From: Anaerocolumna sp. AGMB13020
Lineage (GTDB): Bacteria; Bacillota; Clostridia; Lachnospirales; Lachnospiraceae
Assembly (NCBI RefSeq): GCF_033100115.1
Contig: NZ_CP136910.1
Coordinates: 2,540,001 to 2,604,000 of the forward strand
Direction: 5' to 3'
DNA length: 64,000 bases
Under the pieces are notes generated by a model. It saw nothing but the letters and a program-made list of their open reading frames with translations, was not told the origin of the DNA and did not search any database. The translations under genes were made by a program, and so were the position numbers. Shown here piece by piece: positions 44,433 to 53,860 of the stretch; position 1 is the first letter of the stretch, and the number at the start of each line of letters is the position of its first letter.

Positions 44433-45638
44433 TTATTGCTCCTGAAATAATTTTTTAATTGTCTCATATCCATTTTCCACCTTATTACCGGTGGCAAAAG
44501 CATCTTCTTCGGTATATTCCCAGGAGCTTTCAAGCTTTTTGGTACTGTCATAGAGCATATAGGGAACAGGGTTTCCGGTATGCGTGCGTAAACGGATCGG
44601 TGTTGGATGGTCAGGCATAATTAGCATTCTGTAATCTATTCCTAATTGCTCCAGCTGTTCTTTTACAATCCCTATTACCCTCTTATCTAAATACTCTATC
44701 GCTTTTATTTTATTCACAGTACTGCCTTGATGACCCATCTCATCGGGTGCTTCTACATGAATATATACAAAATCCTGATTATTTTCTGTTAGCTCCTTCA
44801 CAGCAGCCATTGCTTTTCCTTCATAATTGGTATGAAGAGTGCCATCGGCTCCTTCCACCTCTACTACTTTCATTTCAGCGCCTACTGCAATGCCCTTTAA
44901 TAAATCTACCGCTGATATCATGGACCCTTTTTTCCCAAATTTCTTCTCAAAGGAGTCTAATCTTGGTCTGGTACCAGCTCCCCAAAACCAGATAGAGTTG
45001 GCTTTGTGTAAACCCTGCTTTGCTCTTGCAACATTTAAGGGATGATTATTTAAGATATCAAAGCTTTTTTTCATCATTTCCTTTAAAGCTTCTTCTTTGG
45101 GCAGGTAATCTCCTATGACCTTACCCAGAATGTCATGGGGAGGGGTTAAATCTACCACCTCACCTTTATCCCAGATGGTAAGATGCCTGTAACTGGTTCC
45201 CACATAATATTTGTAGATGTCTGTTTCCAGTGCCTCTTTCACTGCTGCTAACAAAACAGCTGCATCCTCCGTGGAAATTTCACTGGAACTATGGTCAACT
45301 ATAGTTCTGGCTTCATAAGCAACAGCTTCTTCGGAAACTGTGACTATATTGCAGCGAAGAGCCACATCTGTCAGATTCATATCAACACCAATACTTAATG
45401 CTTCCAGGGGTGATCGTCCTGTGTAATATTCTCTTGGATTATAACCAAGAACGGAAAGATTGGCAGTATCGCTGCCGGGACTCATTCCCTGAGGAACTGT
45501 CTGTGATACTCCAATCTCTGATATTTTAGCCAATTCATCCATTACAGGGGTATGAGCATAAGCAAGGGGTGTCTTACCACCAAGTTCCTGCAACGGCTCA
45601 TCAGCCATTCCATCTCCAAGCACTATTATATATTTCAT
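44433..45638 (-). CDS. ApgM-like phosphoglycerate-mutase-family protein, possible homoserine kinase
   Basis: This roughly 401-residue alkaline-phosphatase-superfamily protein has the ApgM N-terminus MKYIIVLGDGMADEPL, a metal-linked GSDTANLSVLGY with the catalytic Ser/Thr region, VHVEAPDE-type sequence (YIHVEAPDEMGHQG) and LIMPDHPTP. The annotated family reaction interconverts 2- and 3-phosphoglycerate. Its position between hom and lysC fits the proposal from Bacteroides genetics that some members are homoserine kinases; no thrB is in the window. The ATG at 45638 follows a GGGAGC Shine-Dalgarno and the GTGTGC/GCACAC hairpin shared with tsaB. Confidence 0.85.
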   Translation of the reverse strand: MKYIIVLGDGMADEPLQELGGKTPLAYAHTPVMDELAKISEIGVSQTVPQGMSPGSDTANLSVLGYNPREYYTGRSPLEALSIGVDMNLTDVALRCNIVTVSEEAVAYEARTIVDHSSSEISTEDAAVLLAAVKEALETDIYKYYVGTSYRHLTIWDKGEVVDLTPPHDILGKVIGDYLPKEEALKEMMKKSFDILNNHPLNVARAKQGLHKANSIWFWGAGTRPRLDSFEKKFGKKGSMISAVDLLKGIAVGAEMKVVEVEGADGTLHTNYEGKAMAAVKELTENNQDFVYIHVEAPDEMGHQGSTVNKIKAIEYLDKRVIGIVKEQLEQLGIDYRMLIMPDHPTPIRLRTHTGNPVPYMLYDSTKKLESSWEYTEEDAFATGNKVENGYETIKKLFQEQ

Positions 45639-45692
45639 ATAAGCTCCCGTCTGTGTGCTTTTGCACACCATTCAATCAGGCTGTCATTGTCC

Positions 45693-46910
45693 TTAAAACA
45701 TTACTCTGATACGGTTTGCCGGTTTACCCAGCTTTTCTGCCTTTTGTTCATAAGCAGCTTCACTTAAAGGCGGTGTAAGAAAAGCATATTCCTTCTCCCT
45801 GTCAGCAAGCTTGATCTCTTCTACTGCTCCGAACTCTTTTTCTATTTTTGCCTTGGTCTCTTCGTCAATATCAGTTACCCTTACAAAGAAACGGTGCTCT
45901 ACATTTTTCACATCGGTTAACCGGAGTTTCTTACTGCCCCAAAAGGTCATGATATTTGTTCCTATATGTTTAGCGGCATCTACCACATCAGCCACGACTG
46001 CACTTGCAGTGGGAAGTTTACCCGCACCGCTTCCGTAAAACATTACATCTCCTATTACATTACCTCTTACGAATATTCCGTTGAACACCCCATTTACACT
46101 GAACAGAGGATGGGTAGGCTTTATAAGCATAGGTGCAACCATCGCATAGACCTGATCTTCCACTTTCCTGCTGGTAGCCAGGAGCTTGATACTGGCACCC
46201 ATTTTATTTGCGTATAATACGTCGATGTCAGAAATCTGTGAAATACCTTCCGTATAGATATCCTCAAAATCCACCTGCATACCAAAAGCCAGAGAGGATA
46301 ATATAGCAATCTTACGGCAGGCATCATAACCTTCCACATCTGCCTGGGGATTACGTTCCGCATAACCCATATCCTGAGCTTCCTTTAAGGCTGTCTTAAA
46401 ATCCGCATTCTCCGTACTCATTTTGGATAGTATATAATTGGTAGTACCGTTTAAGATGCCTGTTATTTCTTCGATTTCATCTGCGGTGAGGGACTGATTT
46501 AAAGGTCTTATAATGGGAATACCGCCGCCGACACTTGCCTCGAAGAGGAAGTTCACCTTCTGCTCTTTCGACAGTGCCAAAAGCTCTGCACCATGTTTAG
46601 CCACCAGTTCTTTATTAGAGGTACATACGCTCTTACCCTTAAGTATGGCATTTTTTACAAAAGTATACGCCGGTTCCACGCCGCCCATCACTTCCACTAT
46701 TATCTTAACATCAGGATCATTTAAAATAACATTGTAGTCATGTACAATCAGCTTCTCAATCGGTTCACCCTTGAAATCTTTTAAATCCAATATATATTTG
46801 ACATTAATATCATGCCCGGAGCGCTTGCTGATGCTCTCTCCGTTCAGATTCAATACCTCAAGCACACCGGATCCAACTGTGCCGTAACCCAAAACTGCTA
46901 TATTTACCAT
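45693..46910 (-). CDS. hom: Homoserine dehydrogenase
   Basis: This 405-residue NAD(P)-dependent enzyme reduces aspartate semialdehyde to homoserine. The Rossmann start VNIAVLGYGTVGSGVLEVL is followed by EVMGGVEPAYTFVKNAILKGKSVCTSNKELVAKHG. The catalytic FEASVGGGIPIIRPLNQSL, GILNGTTNYILSKM and DVEGYDACRKIAILSSLAFG are clear, as is a short C-terminal ACT domain. It lies between the ACT-domain protein and the PGM-like gene in the aspartate-family operon. Confidence 0.96.
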   Translation of the reverse strand: MVNIAVLGYGTVGSGVLEVLNLNGESISKRSGHDINVKYILDLKDFKGEPIEKLIVHDYNVILNDPDVKIIVEVMGGVEPAYTFVKNAILKGKSVCTSNKELVAKHGAELLALSKEQKVNFLFEASVGGGIPIIRPLNQSLTADEIEEITGILNGTTNYILSKMSTENADFKTALKEAQDMGYAERNPQADVEGYDACRKIAILSSLAFGMQVDFEDIYTEGISQISDIDVLYANKMGASIKLLATSRKVEDQVYAMVAPMLIKPTHPLFSVNGVFNGIFVRGNVIGDVMFYGSGAGKLPTASAVVADVVDAAKHIGTNIMTFWGSKKLRLTDVKNVEHRFFVRVTDIDEETKAKIEKEFGAVEEIKLADREKEYAFLTPPLSEAAYEQKAEKLGKPANRIRVMF

Positions 46911-46996
46911 GTATAACTCCTTTCTGTCATTCCTTCACTTTAATCCGTCAGAATCTATATCGTATGCAATTACTATCTGCCCTTCATGCCTCGTCT

Positions 46997-47437
46997 TTAT
47001 TCTCTGGCCAAAATCTTTGTATAATGTATTCCTTCCAAAGCCTCTATGGCTTCAAATATTACAGTTGTATCTTCAAATTGCCCGGGAATCTCAATACTTA
47101 AGGTTAATGAGGCTATCCCATTAACGGGAATACTCTGGTGTATTGTAAGTATATTCACACCGTTTTTTGATACGCAGTTTAGTACACTGGACAAAATGCC
47201 CGGCTTATCATCAATCTGCAGCATAAATGTAATCGTTTTTCCTCTTGCATTTTCATGAAAGGGAAAGATATCATCTTTATATTTATAAAAGGAACTTCTG
47301 CTGATACCAACAATATCCGCGGCTTCCTGCACTGTAAAAACTTTCTCTGAATCAAGAAGCCTTTTTGCTTCTACTACCTTCAGAAGAACCTCCGGAACTG
47401 CCTTTTTTTTAACGATGAAGTATTTTCCTTCATCCAT
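46997..47437 (-). CDS. PheB-like ACT domain protein
   Basis: A 146-residue protein. A short helix-turn-helix-like N-terminal part (VQEAADIVGISRSSFYKYKDDIFPF) is followed by one ACT domain (DDKPGILSSVLNCVSKNGVNILTIHQSIP). The UPF0735/PheB family is found next to hom or thr genes in Firmicutes and is presumed to sense an amino acid. It is the first gene of the operon, preceded by a GGGGGAG Shine-Dalgarno. It may regulate the operon or modulate the enzymes; neither is shown. Confidence 0.87.
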   Translation of the reverse strand: MDEGKYFIVKKKAVPEVLLKVVEAKRLLDSEKVFTVQEAADIVGISRSSFYKYKDDIFPFHENARGKTITFMLQIDDKPGILSSVLNCVSKNGVNILTIHQSIPVNGIASLTLSIEIPGQFEDTTVIFEAIEALEGIHYTKILARE

Positions 47438-47589
47438 ATGGATGCTCCCCCTGTGCTGAATTTATTTTTTACTTTCCACGTATTTAGAAAGTATTTTAAA
47501 AGACTGTTAACTTTAATGTCTCTTTAAGGAAATGTATCTGCTTTACAACCTGTATTTATAGCAAATACAACTGTCTTTCACAGAAAGAT

Positions 47590-47618
47590 ATTCTACCATG
47601 TTTCGGTGCTGTTTGCAA
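47590..47618 (-). promoter_or_regulatory. Probable promoter of the aspartate-family operon
   Basis: Minus-strand TTGCAA and TAGAAT boxes are 17 bp apart. The predicted leader of about 145 nt has a small hairpin (GTATTT/AAATAC) but no T-box or leader-peptide features that I can see. The remaining gap up to 47918 has one isolated hairpin at 47749-47780 and nothing else recognisable. Confidence 0.55.
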
Positions 47619-47918
47619 CAGCTTTTGAATAAATAATCATTCTTAAGACAAAATATGCGTTTTCTGCTGATTCAAGCCTACTTTTTTAATCAATTTGCAT
47701 AAGACGCCGTTGAACAGAGGAAAAAGGTCGATGCCAAAAGAGGGAGGAGACAGAAAAAGCCCTCTGACTTTTCTGTCCCACACCACTAAGAGGATTATTC
47801 TTGCGTATACAGTAAGCGTACAAATAAGTACACCCTTTGCAAGCATAAACGCAATTTAATCGGTGCGGAGGAAAGCCGAAGGCTTCTTCTGCTAATGAAA
47901 TATGCTGAGTTTATGATA

Positions 47919-49664
47919 TTAAATCTTCTGGAATTTTACGACTGCATTGCTTAAATTGTCAACTGAACGGGTACTTTCTGTTAATGTTGATTGGAATACA
48001 TCAATGTCTCTGGATAACTCCGTACTGTTCTCTGCCACCGTCTGAACATTATTGGAACTATCAGTGATAATTTGGGACACGCCTTCTATGGAATTCACAA
48101 TATTTATCATGCTGGTTTCCAACTGGTTTGCTGTATTTTGGAATTCCTTCATAATCCGGTCTATGGATTTGGCATCCTGGTTATATTCTTCCCCTGTTTT
48201 GACCATTTGGGTATAATCTCTCATAACATCTGATTCAACAAATTCCAGCATACGGTCTGAGTCTGCCGCCAGCTCTCTTACGGCTTCTATAACATACCCG
48301 CTGATCTTCTGAATCTGATTGGCCGTTTCACTTGACCGGGTAGCCAGGTGACCGATTTCTCCGGCAACTACGGCAAACCCTTTCCCATGTTCTCCTGCCC
48401 TGGCAGCTTCAATGGAGGCATTCAGAGCTAGGAGGTTTGTCTGAGAGGTTATATCCAGAATGGTATTGGTAAGCAGGTTTATCTGCTGTACTTCTCTGGA
48501 TCTTTCAATGGCAGTCTTTACTTTTTTCCCGATTTCCTCCAGTACATTTCTGGTGGTTTCCCTTGCTTCTTTGGAAGTAACCTGAAGCTTCTCCGCTCTT
48601 ATACTGATCTCATCCGCAAGCTCTACACCTTCCCCGGCTTTTCCGGTCATATCTTTTAGCAAGCCATTGACATCCGCAGCCGTAACATTGACCTCTTCAA
48701 TATTAGCGGCGGTTTCCTCCATACCGGCAGACATCTCCTCCATTGCCGCTGAATTATCCGCCGCACTGTCGATTACCTTTTTGATACCGTTTTCAAAGAC
48801 CGTAAAGTTCGTATTAAGGCTGCCAGATACCACCTGTATATTCCCGATTATCTCCTGTAAAACTGCCAAGAATCCATTTATTCCTTGTGCCAGCTCTCCA
48901 ATTTCATCTCCGGTGTTTATTTGTATCCGGCTGGTAAGATCTCCTCTGCCTTCTTCTATTCCCCTGGTTATTGCTTCCAGCTCCTTTTTGGTTCGAAGAA
49001 CAGGCTTAACCACTCCTCTTTGCATAAACAGCCAGATCAGCAAAATTATGACCAGCGTAACGGCAAAACAGGCTGCTGCTGTATATAACGCTGCCGTTTC
49101 GTTTATATCCAGCCTTTCCTTTAGCACCAATGTCTGGGCTTTATTATAATCATTGATTCCCCGGAGCTTCTCATATATATTTATGGTTATCGGTTCCATC
49201 TCCGATAGGAACATGGCATATGCTTCCTGCCCCTGCCCCCCATCGGTTAGCTTAATTCCCTCTGCCAGTTTACCATAATATGCATCGTATTCTTCCAACA
49301 TACTGTCTATAGCAGCTTCCTGTTCCGTGCTCTTCATACCTTCCTGCATTTGCACAATCGCTTCCCTGGCCTTACTCTGGCACGAGTCGATTATGGTACG
49401 GTACTGCTCTCTTGTCTCCGCACTGCCAGTCAGATAATACTTGGCTGCCAAACCGTCCATGGACAGTATAAACGTATAGGCATCATTAAAGTATATCATA
49501 TTCTCTACATTTTCATCAGCAATGGATTCTGCTGTTTCCTGTGCTTCTTTTAAGTAGAGCAGATTAAACGTCTGGGACAATATTGTAATAACTAACATCA
49601 TTACAATGGAGGCCAGCAATTTTTGAGATATTTTTAGATTCTTCAATATACGGTTTCTGTTCAA
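47919..49664 (-). CDS. Methyl-accepting chemotaxis protein
   Basis: This 581-residue receptor has a membrane helix at about residues 14-34, a four-helix-bundle-type extracellular sensor (about 35-185) and a second helix near 190-212. A HAMP domain and a long cytoplasmic coiled coil follow, with the signalling tip [47 protein letters not shown]. The ligand is unknown. The start appears to be a TTG after an AGGGGG Shine-Dalgarno. It is not adjacent to the cheW gene at 53339. Confidence 0.94.
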   Translation of the reverse strand: MNRNRILKNLKISQKLLASIVMMLVITILSQTFNLLYLKEAQETAESIADENVENMIYFNDAYTFILSMDGLAAKYYLTGSAETREQYRTIIDSCQSKAREAIVQMQEGMKSTEQEAAIDSMLEEYDAYYGKLAEGIKLTDGGQGQEAYAMFLSEMEPITINIYEKLRGINDYNKAQTLVLKERLDINETAALYTAAACFAVTLVIILLIWLFMQRGVVKPVLRTKKELEAITRGIEEGRGDLTSRIQINTGDEIGELAQGINGFLAVLQEIIGNIQVVSGSLNTNFTVFENGIKKVIDSAADNSAAMEEMSAGMEETAANIEEVNVTAADVNGLLKDMTGKAGEGVELADEISIRAEKLQVTSKEARETTRNVLEEIGKKVKTAIERSREVQQINLLTNTILDITSQTNLLALNASIEAARAGEHGKGFAVVAGEIGHLATRSSETANQIQKISGYVIEAVRELAADSDRMLEFVESDVMRDYTQMVKTGEEYNQDAKSIDRIMKEFQNTANQLETSMINIVNSIEGVSQIITDSSNNVQTVAENSTELSRDIDVFQSTLTESTRSVDNLSNAVVKFQKI

Positions 49665-49958
49665 GATTTTTTCCCCCTGTATCTTGTTTTTCCAAATGAT
49701 TTTATTGGAAAATTCGGTTATCTATTGTACTCATCCCCATCTGAATTTTTCCTGGTACTAAATTTCTGCGCTTCTTTTATTTTACATTTACTGATTAAAA
49801 TACATTACTATATAACAACGGTGTTTCCGCACCTTGACATATCTTGTCTCATTTTGTATATTGGATTAATATAAAGGGTGTATCAGAAAATAAAGTGTAT
49901 TTATTCACTATCAATGAAGCAGCTTCGCAGCAGTCCTGCGAAATGCACGAGGTAATTT

Positions 49959-50741
49959 ATGAGATATAAAATTAATGACGTCAAACGTATTTTAAATATT
50001 AAAGAAGAAACCCTGCGTTACTTTGACAAGAAAAATATAATAAAAACCACACGGGATCAAAAGAATAATTACCGGTATTTTAAAGCAGAAGATATTAATA
50101 AGATATTTGCTTACAAAATGTACCGTTCCCTCTTATTTTCTTTAAATGATTCCAATGAACTGGTATCCGGCAAGCCTCTTCCTCTCCTGGAGAGAAAACT
50201 GAACGAGCAGATAGCGTTTATTGAGAAAGAACAGAAATATCTTAATCAGGTCAAACATCATATTTCAATTTTGTCTGAAAAGCTGAAAAAGTGGAACTCT
50301 TTCACAGGTGGCTTTGAAATAGCCGAATCCGAGGAATGTTATTATCATCCGAATCAAACGGATACCTGTTTTATACAGGAGGCAGATGTATTTGAGAATA
50401 CTTACCAGTGCCTTGATTATCTTCCTTCTATCTGGCCTTGTTTTTATTATAACTATTCTGCATCTTCTCCAGAATTCAGCTTTGGGTATGGTCTGCATAC
50501 AAACCATACCCCGCCTATTAACGGCCTGATGCATCTGCCTTCCGTTAAATGTCTTTATACTATGATTTTTCTGGAAGATAACCTGCTGCTCTCTATTCCT
50601 GATATATTAGAACAAGCAGATACCTATTGTTGTCAAAATAATCACAAACTCAAGGGTACCCTCTATGGCAGTATTCTTCATGAGATGGAGGAAAACGGGC
50701 TTAATTATCGCCTATTCGAGCTCTATCTGCCTATTGATTGA
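49959..50741 (+). CDS. MerR-family transcription regulator with effector-binding domain
   Basis: A 260-residue protein. The N-terminal winged helix YKINDVKRILNIKEETLRYFDKKNIIKTTRDQKNNYRYF is typical of MerR. A coiled dimer helix (residues 75-112) leads to a GyrI-like effector domain of about 145 residues, as in multidrug-sensing BmrR types. It is convergent with the flavin reductase gene (11-bp 3' overlap). A canonical MerR operator with a 19-bp spacer sits in that gene's promoter, so the reductase is the likely target. Confidence 0.9.
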   Translation: MRYKINDVKRILNIKEETLRYFDKKNIIKTTRDQKNNYRYFKAEDINKIFAYKMYRSLLFSLNDSNELVSGKPLPLLERKLNEQIAFIEKEQKYLNQVKHHISILSEKLKKWNSFTGGFEIAESEECYYHPNQTDTCFIQEADVFENTYQCLDYLPSIWPCFYYNYSASSPEFSFGYGLHTNHTPPINGLMHLPSVKCLYTMIFLEDNLLLSIPDILEQADTYCCQNNHKLKGTLYGSILHEMEENGLNYRLFELYLPID

Positions 50742-52749
50742 GCAAATCAATTGATTTACCCAGGGCATTTCCGGTTGCGGCTGCACCGGCAAGTCTTCCG
50801 GAGTTATAAGCCCAGCCCTGTGCGGCGCCTTCAATGGTATGAGCATAATGATCAGAATAAAGACCTCCGGTGTCCGCTCCTGCTGCATAAAGATTGGGAA
50901 TGGAGGTATAGCCGTTTTCCGGATCATTTTTTACCACTTCAAATCCGGAATTGATGCGGATTCCACCCACTGTACAAAGATTATTAACACTTACTTTAAA
51001 TGCATAGTAGGGACCTTCGCTCATCTGGTACATATGTTTTCCGTCTTTACCGTAAAGGGTATCCACACCTGCCTTGGCATCCTTATTATAACGCTCCATG
51101 GTTTTTGTCAGGTTTGCAGGATTCATACCGAGTTTCCCCGCTAGTTCTTCAATTGTATCGGCTTTTACCACATATCCGCCGTCTACCATCTTGCCTACTA
51201 TCTCAGTCAGTTTACTCCATCCATAGTCCATAGGAGTAATTTCTGGCATAGGACCCATGGCTATCTTGTCTCTCATACCCGCTGCTCTGGCTCCCTTTTC
51301 CTCCAGTGTTTTTAGCAGCTTCTCATTGTACAGAAAATAAGCATGATCTCCCTGAGAGATGACAGAATTACTGGACAGTGCTCTGTCATATACGATATCT
51401 TCATTAGCAAAACGTACTCCCTGTGCATTCACCCAGGGAATTATGGGAACATATGCTACGGAGCTTGTGGCCTGGTACAATTCCATAAACTCATAATCGC
51501 CCTCAATATTTCCATTTCCCTCTACTTTAAAGGTATGAGCAACCATAGCAGAAAGACCTCTGGCAGCAGCACCTGCATCCATCGCCATATTAATACCGTC
51601 GCCTACATTGGAGTTATAACCAGCGGCATTTACACTGACACCATTTAATGCTTCCTTCACCATTTCACTGTTTCCTACGAAACCACCGGATGCTATTATT
51701 ACTGATTTGGCGGTTATACGTAATACGGATCCGTCTTTCGCTGCAGCAGTTACACCTGTAACTTTTCCAGCCTCTACAATCAGGCTTTTCGCAGGGGTTT
51801 CGTAATAGACTTCTGCTTTATTATCCTCAACGATCTTTTGAAGCATTGCTCCAAGCTGTTCTGAGGTTTTGGTATAATCATCATATTTATGATATCCGTT
51901 GGTGCCTTCCTCATGGCTTTGCTGTACGGCCGTTTCCGTTTTATGAAATACCACACCATGGTCTTCCAGCCAATCAGCAGTTGTTAAAGATAAATCCAGG
52001 AATTGCTTCACTAAAGTTGCATCTGCCAGCCAGTCCATCTCCTCCATCCACTTTTGAAAGATGAAATTGGTATCTATGGGTTCATCCCCTAATGCTCTTG
52101 CCTTTCTGCTGTCAGCGGCAAAAAAACCTCCGCCATTTGCAGTTGTTCCTCCGGCTATAGCTGTTTTCTCAAGTACAATTACCTTTGCTCCATTTTCCGC
52201 AGAGGTTACTGCTGCGGCTACTCCTGCACCACCAGCACCGATTACCACTACATCTGCTGCCAATTCTACGGTTTTACCTTCATTCTCCTTCACAACATCA
52301 GACTTAAGAGCCTCCATATTGCCTCCGGCTTGGCTGAGCGCCGCTTCTACTGCTTCCAGAAAAGCATCGGAAGTTACGGTAGCTCCACTTACGCCATCCA
52401 CACCAAGGGATTGGTTATTTACAACCTCACCAGTAAGGCTCTCAATTGCTTTGTCTCCAAGTCCTTCTGTTTCGGATGATTCTACAGTCTTTATGCTTTC
52501 AATACTGTTTTCAGTAACAGTAACTTCAACTTTGATAACTCCATTTTTTCCTTTCGCTTCACCGGTATAAGTACCAGCTTTAAAGCTTAAGGACTCGGTA
52601 TTTACTGCTCCCTTTCCTTCCTCTTCCTTACTTGCTTCTTCTGTCGCTTTGGGCTCTGTTTTCTTTTCTTCCTGGCTCTTTTTATCCTGGCAGCCTGTCA
52701 GCGAAAATACCAGAATAAGAGAAAGCAGTACTGCTAAAACTTTTTTCAT
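50731..52749 (-). CDS. Lipid-anchored flavoprotein reductase (fumarate/urocanate reductase-like, FMN-binding plus FAD domain)
   Basis: This 672-residue secreted lipoprotein has a lipobox LTGC at about residues 16-19, then an acidic linker. An FMN-binding domain carries the flavinylation motif DGVSGATVTSDAF, and a flavocytochrome-c-type FAD domain follows (ADVVVIGAGGAGVAAAVTSAENG, GGTTANGGGFFA). The ending GGIRINSGFEVV and TGGLYSDHYAHTIEGAAQGWAYNSGRLAG is also typical. Such enzymes reduce an external enoate acceptor with electrons from the membrane. The acceptor is unknown. MerR-type control of its promoter suggests induction by the substrate. Confidence 0.93.
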   Translation of the reverse strand: MKKVLAVLLSLILVFSLTGCQDKKSQEEKKTEPKATEEASKEEEGKGAVNTESLSFKAGTYTGEAKGKNGVIKVEVTVTENSIESIKTVESSETEGLGDKAIESLTGEVVNNQSLGVDGVSGATVTSDAFLEAVEAALSQAGGNMEALKSDVVKENEGKTVELAADVVVIGAGGAGVAAAVTSAENGAKVIVLEKTAIAGGTTANGGGFFAADSRKARALGDEPIDTNFIFQKWMEEMDWLADATLVKQFLDLSLTTADWLEDHGVVFHKTETAVQQSHEEGTNGYHKYDDYTKTSEQLGAMLQKIVEDNKAEVYYETPAKSLIVEAGKVTGVTAAAKDGSVLRITAKSVIIASGGFVGNSEMVKEALNGVSVNAAGYNSNVGDGINMAMDAGAAARGLSAMVAHTFKVEGNGNIEGDYEFMELYQATSSVAYVPIIPWVNAQGVRFANEDIVYDRALSSNSVISQGDHAYFLYNEKLLKTLEEKGARAAGMRDKIAMGPMPEITPMDYGWSKLTEIVGKMVDGGYVVKADTIEELAGKLGMNPANLTKTMERYNKDAKAGVDTLYGKDGKHMYQMSEGPYYAFKVSVNNLCTVGGIRINSGFEVVKNDPENGYTSIPNLYAAGADTGGLYSDHYAHTIEGAAQGWAYNSGRLAGAAATGNALGKSIDLLNQ

Positions 52750-52781
52750 TATAATGACTCCTCCTTTTCTTTATGAGGACA

Positions 52782-52811
52782 GTCTATACCCTGTAGCAAC
52801 TATAGAGTCAA
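52782..52811 (-). promoter_or_regulatory. MerR-type promoter/operator of the flavin reductase gene
   Basis: Minus-strand TTGACT is followed by a dyad ACTCTATAG-TTG-CTACAGGGT and a -10 box TAGACT at 19 bp (or TATAGA at 17 bp). An overlong spacer with a centred dyad is the signature of MerR-activated promoters. The MerR gene lies at the other end of the reductase gene. Confidence 0.75.
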
Positions 52812-52839
52812 GAAGTTTGTGCATTTTTTAACAATATGC

Positions 52840-52894
52840 TTATACTTCCCATTTTCTTTATACTTCTCTTTTTATACTTCTCTTTTTATACTTC
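52840..52894. repeat. Direct repeats of TTATACTTC upstream of the flavin reductase promoter
   Basis: Four copies of TTATACTTC occur, the last three spaced exactly 14 bp apart and the first 18 bp away. They are about 30-85 bp upstream of the -35 box. They could be binding sites for a second regulator, or a slippage product. Confidence 0.55.
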
Positions 52895-53006
52895 TACTTC
52901 TCCATCTCCATACTTTTCTTGTTCTTCATTTGTCTTCTTGTAATTCATTACGACAACAGCCATAGTTCTAGTTGAATTAAACATGCAAAAATATTTTTTA
53001 CGATTT

Positions 53007-53222
53007 CAGAAAAAATGCACAAAACAGAAAGAACGAATGCGCCTATGGAAAGGGATTAGAAGCCCTTTTCTCTGAATATTTTGTGCTATAATCTAAAACA
53101 GATTGTTTGAGCGTTAGCGAGTTATCTGTTTTAGATTATGTCCAGCACAAAATATTCAGAGAATTAGGGCTTTTTATCCCTTGAAATGAAGCATGAGTCT
53201 TTCTGTTTTGTGTATTTTTCCG
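53007..53222. repeat. Long near-perfect inverted repeat (MITE-like or long hairpin)
   Basis: Arms of about 95-100 bp are reverse complements along nearly the whole length. Matching blocks from outside in are ACAAAACAGAAAG, AAGGGAT, AAGCCC, CTCTGAATATTTTGTGCT and ATCTAAAACAGAT. The loop is about 20 bases. No protein is encoded. The element occupies the centre of the gap between the flavin reductase and cheW genes. Confidence 0.85.
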
Positions 53223-53237
53223 TCCGTTTGCCATCCC

Positions 53238-53277
53238 AAAAAAGAGCTGAAGGATTTATGATAATCCCTCAACTCTT
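53238..53277 (-). terminator. Intrinsic terminator after cheW
   Basis: On the minus strand a stem of about 15 bp with two G-U or mismatch positions (AAGAGTTGAGGGATT against its partner) is followed by TTTTTT, about 60 bp after the cheW stop. Confidence 0.75.
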
Positions 53278-53338
53278 CTTAAAATATAGAACACCTTATA
53301 TAGGAACACCTTTACCAGGCTGTCCTTTTATACCCATT

Positions 53339-53815
53339 TTACTGTTCTTCTAATATACTCTCAATCTTCTCCTGCTCCTTTGAGGATAATATTCCATCAT
53401 GATTCAAAAGAATAATCATCCTTCCAGCAATATTAGCTACATTTTGAATGTAGGTGGTATTAATACCTCTAACAATAGACGGAGTCTCACTGATGTTCTC
53501 AGGGGCTATTTCTATGATTTCTTTCACACTATCCACTTCGAAAGCCATGAGAATTCCATTTGATTTTGTAATTATCAATCTTGTATCTTCACTGACCGCT
53601 TTATCGGACAAGCCGAATTTTCTTCTCAGCGAAAAGACAGGGATAACATCTCCCCTTAAATTCATGATGCCTAGGATAAAACCTGGAGCATTGGGAACTG
53701 GTATTAAATCGGTAGATTTCTCAATTGTTTTAACTACCATAATATCCAAACCGAATTCTTCATTATCCAGCGTAAAAACAACCTGTTTTGTCTGTAAGGC
53801 CTGCTTAAAGTTCAT
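53339..53815 (-). CDS. cheW: Chemotaxis coupling protein CheW
   Basis: This 158-residue CheW-domain protein links chemoreceptors to the CheA kinase. It has VVFTLDNEEFGLDIMVVKTIEKSTDLIPVPNAPGFILGIMNLRGDVIPVFSLRRKFGL and TRLIITKSNGILMAFEVDSVKEI. It has a GGGGG Shine-Dalgarno, ends in a terminator and appears to be a single gene or to be cotranscribed with prfB. No cheA gene is present in the window. Confidence 0.94.
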   Translation of the reverse strand: MNFKQALQTKQVVFTLDNEEFGLDIMVVKTIEKSTDLIPVPNAPGFILGIMNLRGDVIPVFSLRRKFGLSDKAVSEDTRLIITKSNGILMAFEVDSVKEIIEIAPENISETPSIVRGINTTYIQNVANIAGRMIILLNHDGILSSKEQEKIESILEEQ

Positions 53816-53860
53816 ATAAGGTACCCCCTTTTCATCTGTATACGGACGATAGACTTGATG

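Noticed and set aside
47438..47583. T-box or threonine leader peptide before the aspartate-family operon
   Set aside because: No T-box core sequence and no run of Thr/Ile codons could be found in the leader.
47643..47846. Minus-strand 67-codon ORF upstream of the MCP 3' end
   Set aside because: No ribosome binding site and no family resemblance; it lies in a gap with a hairpin and looks like chance.
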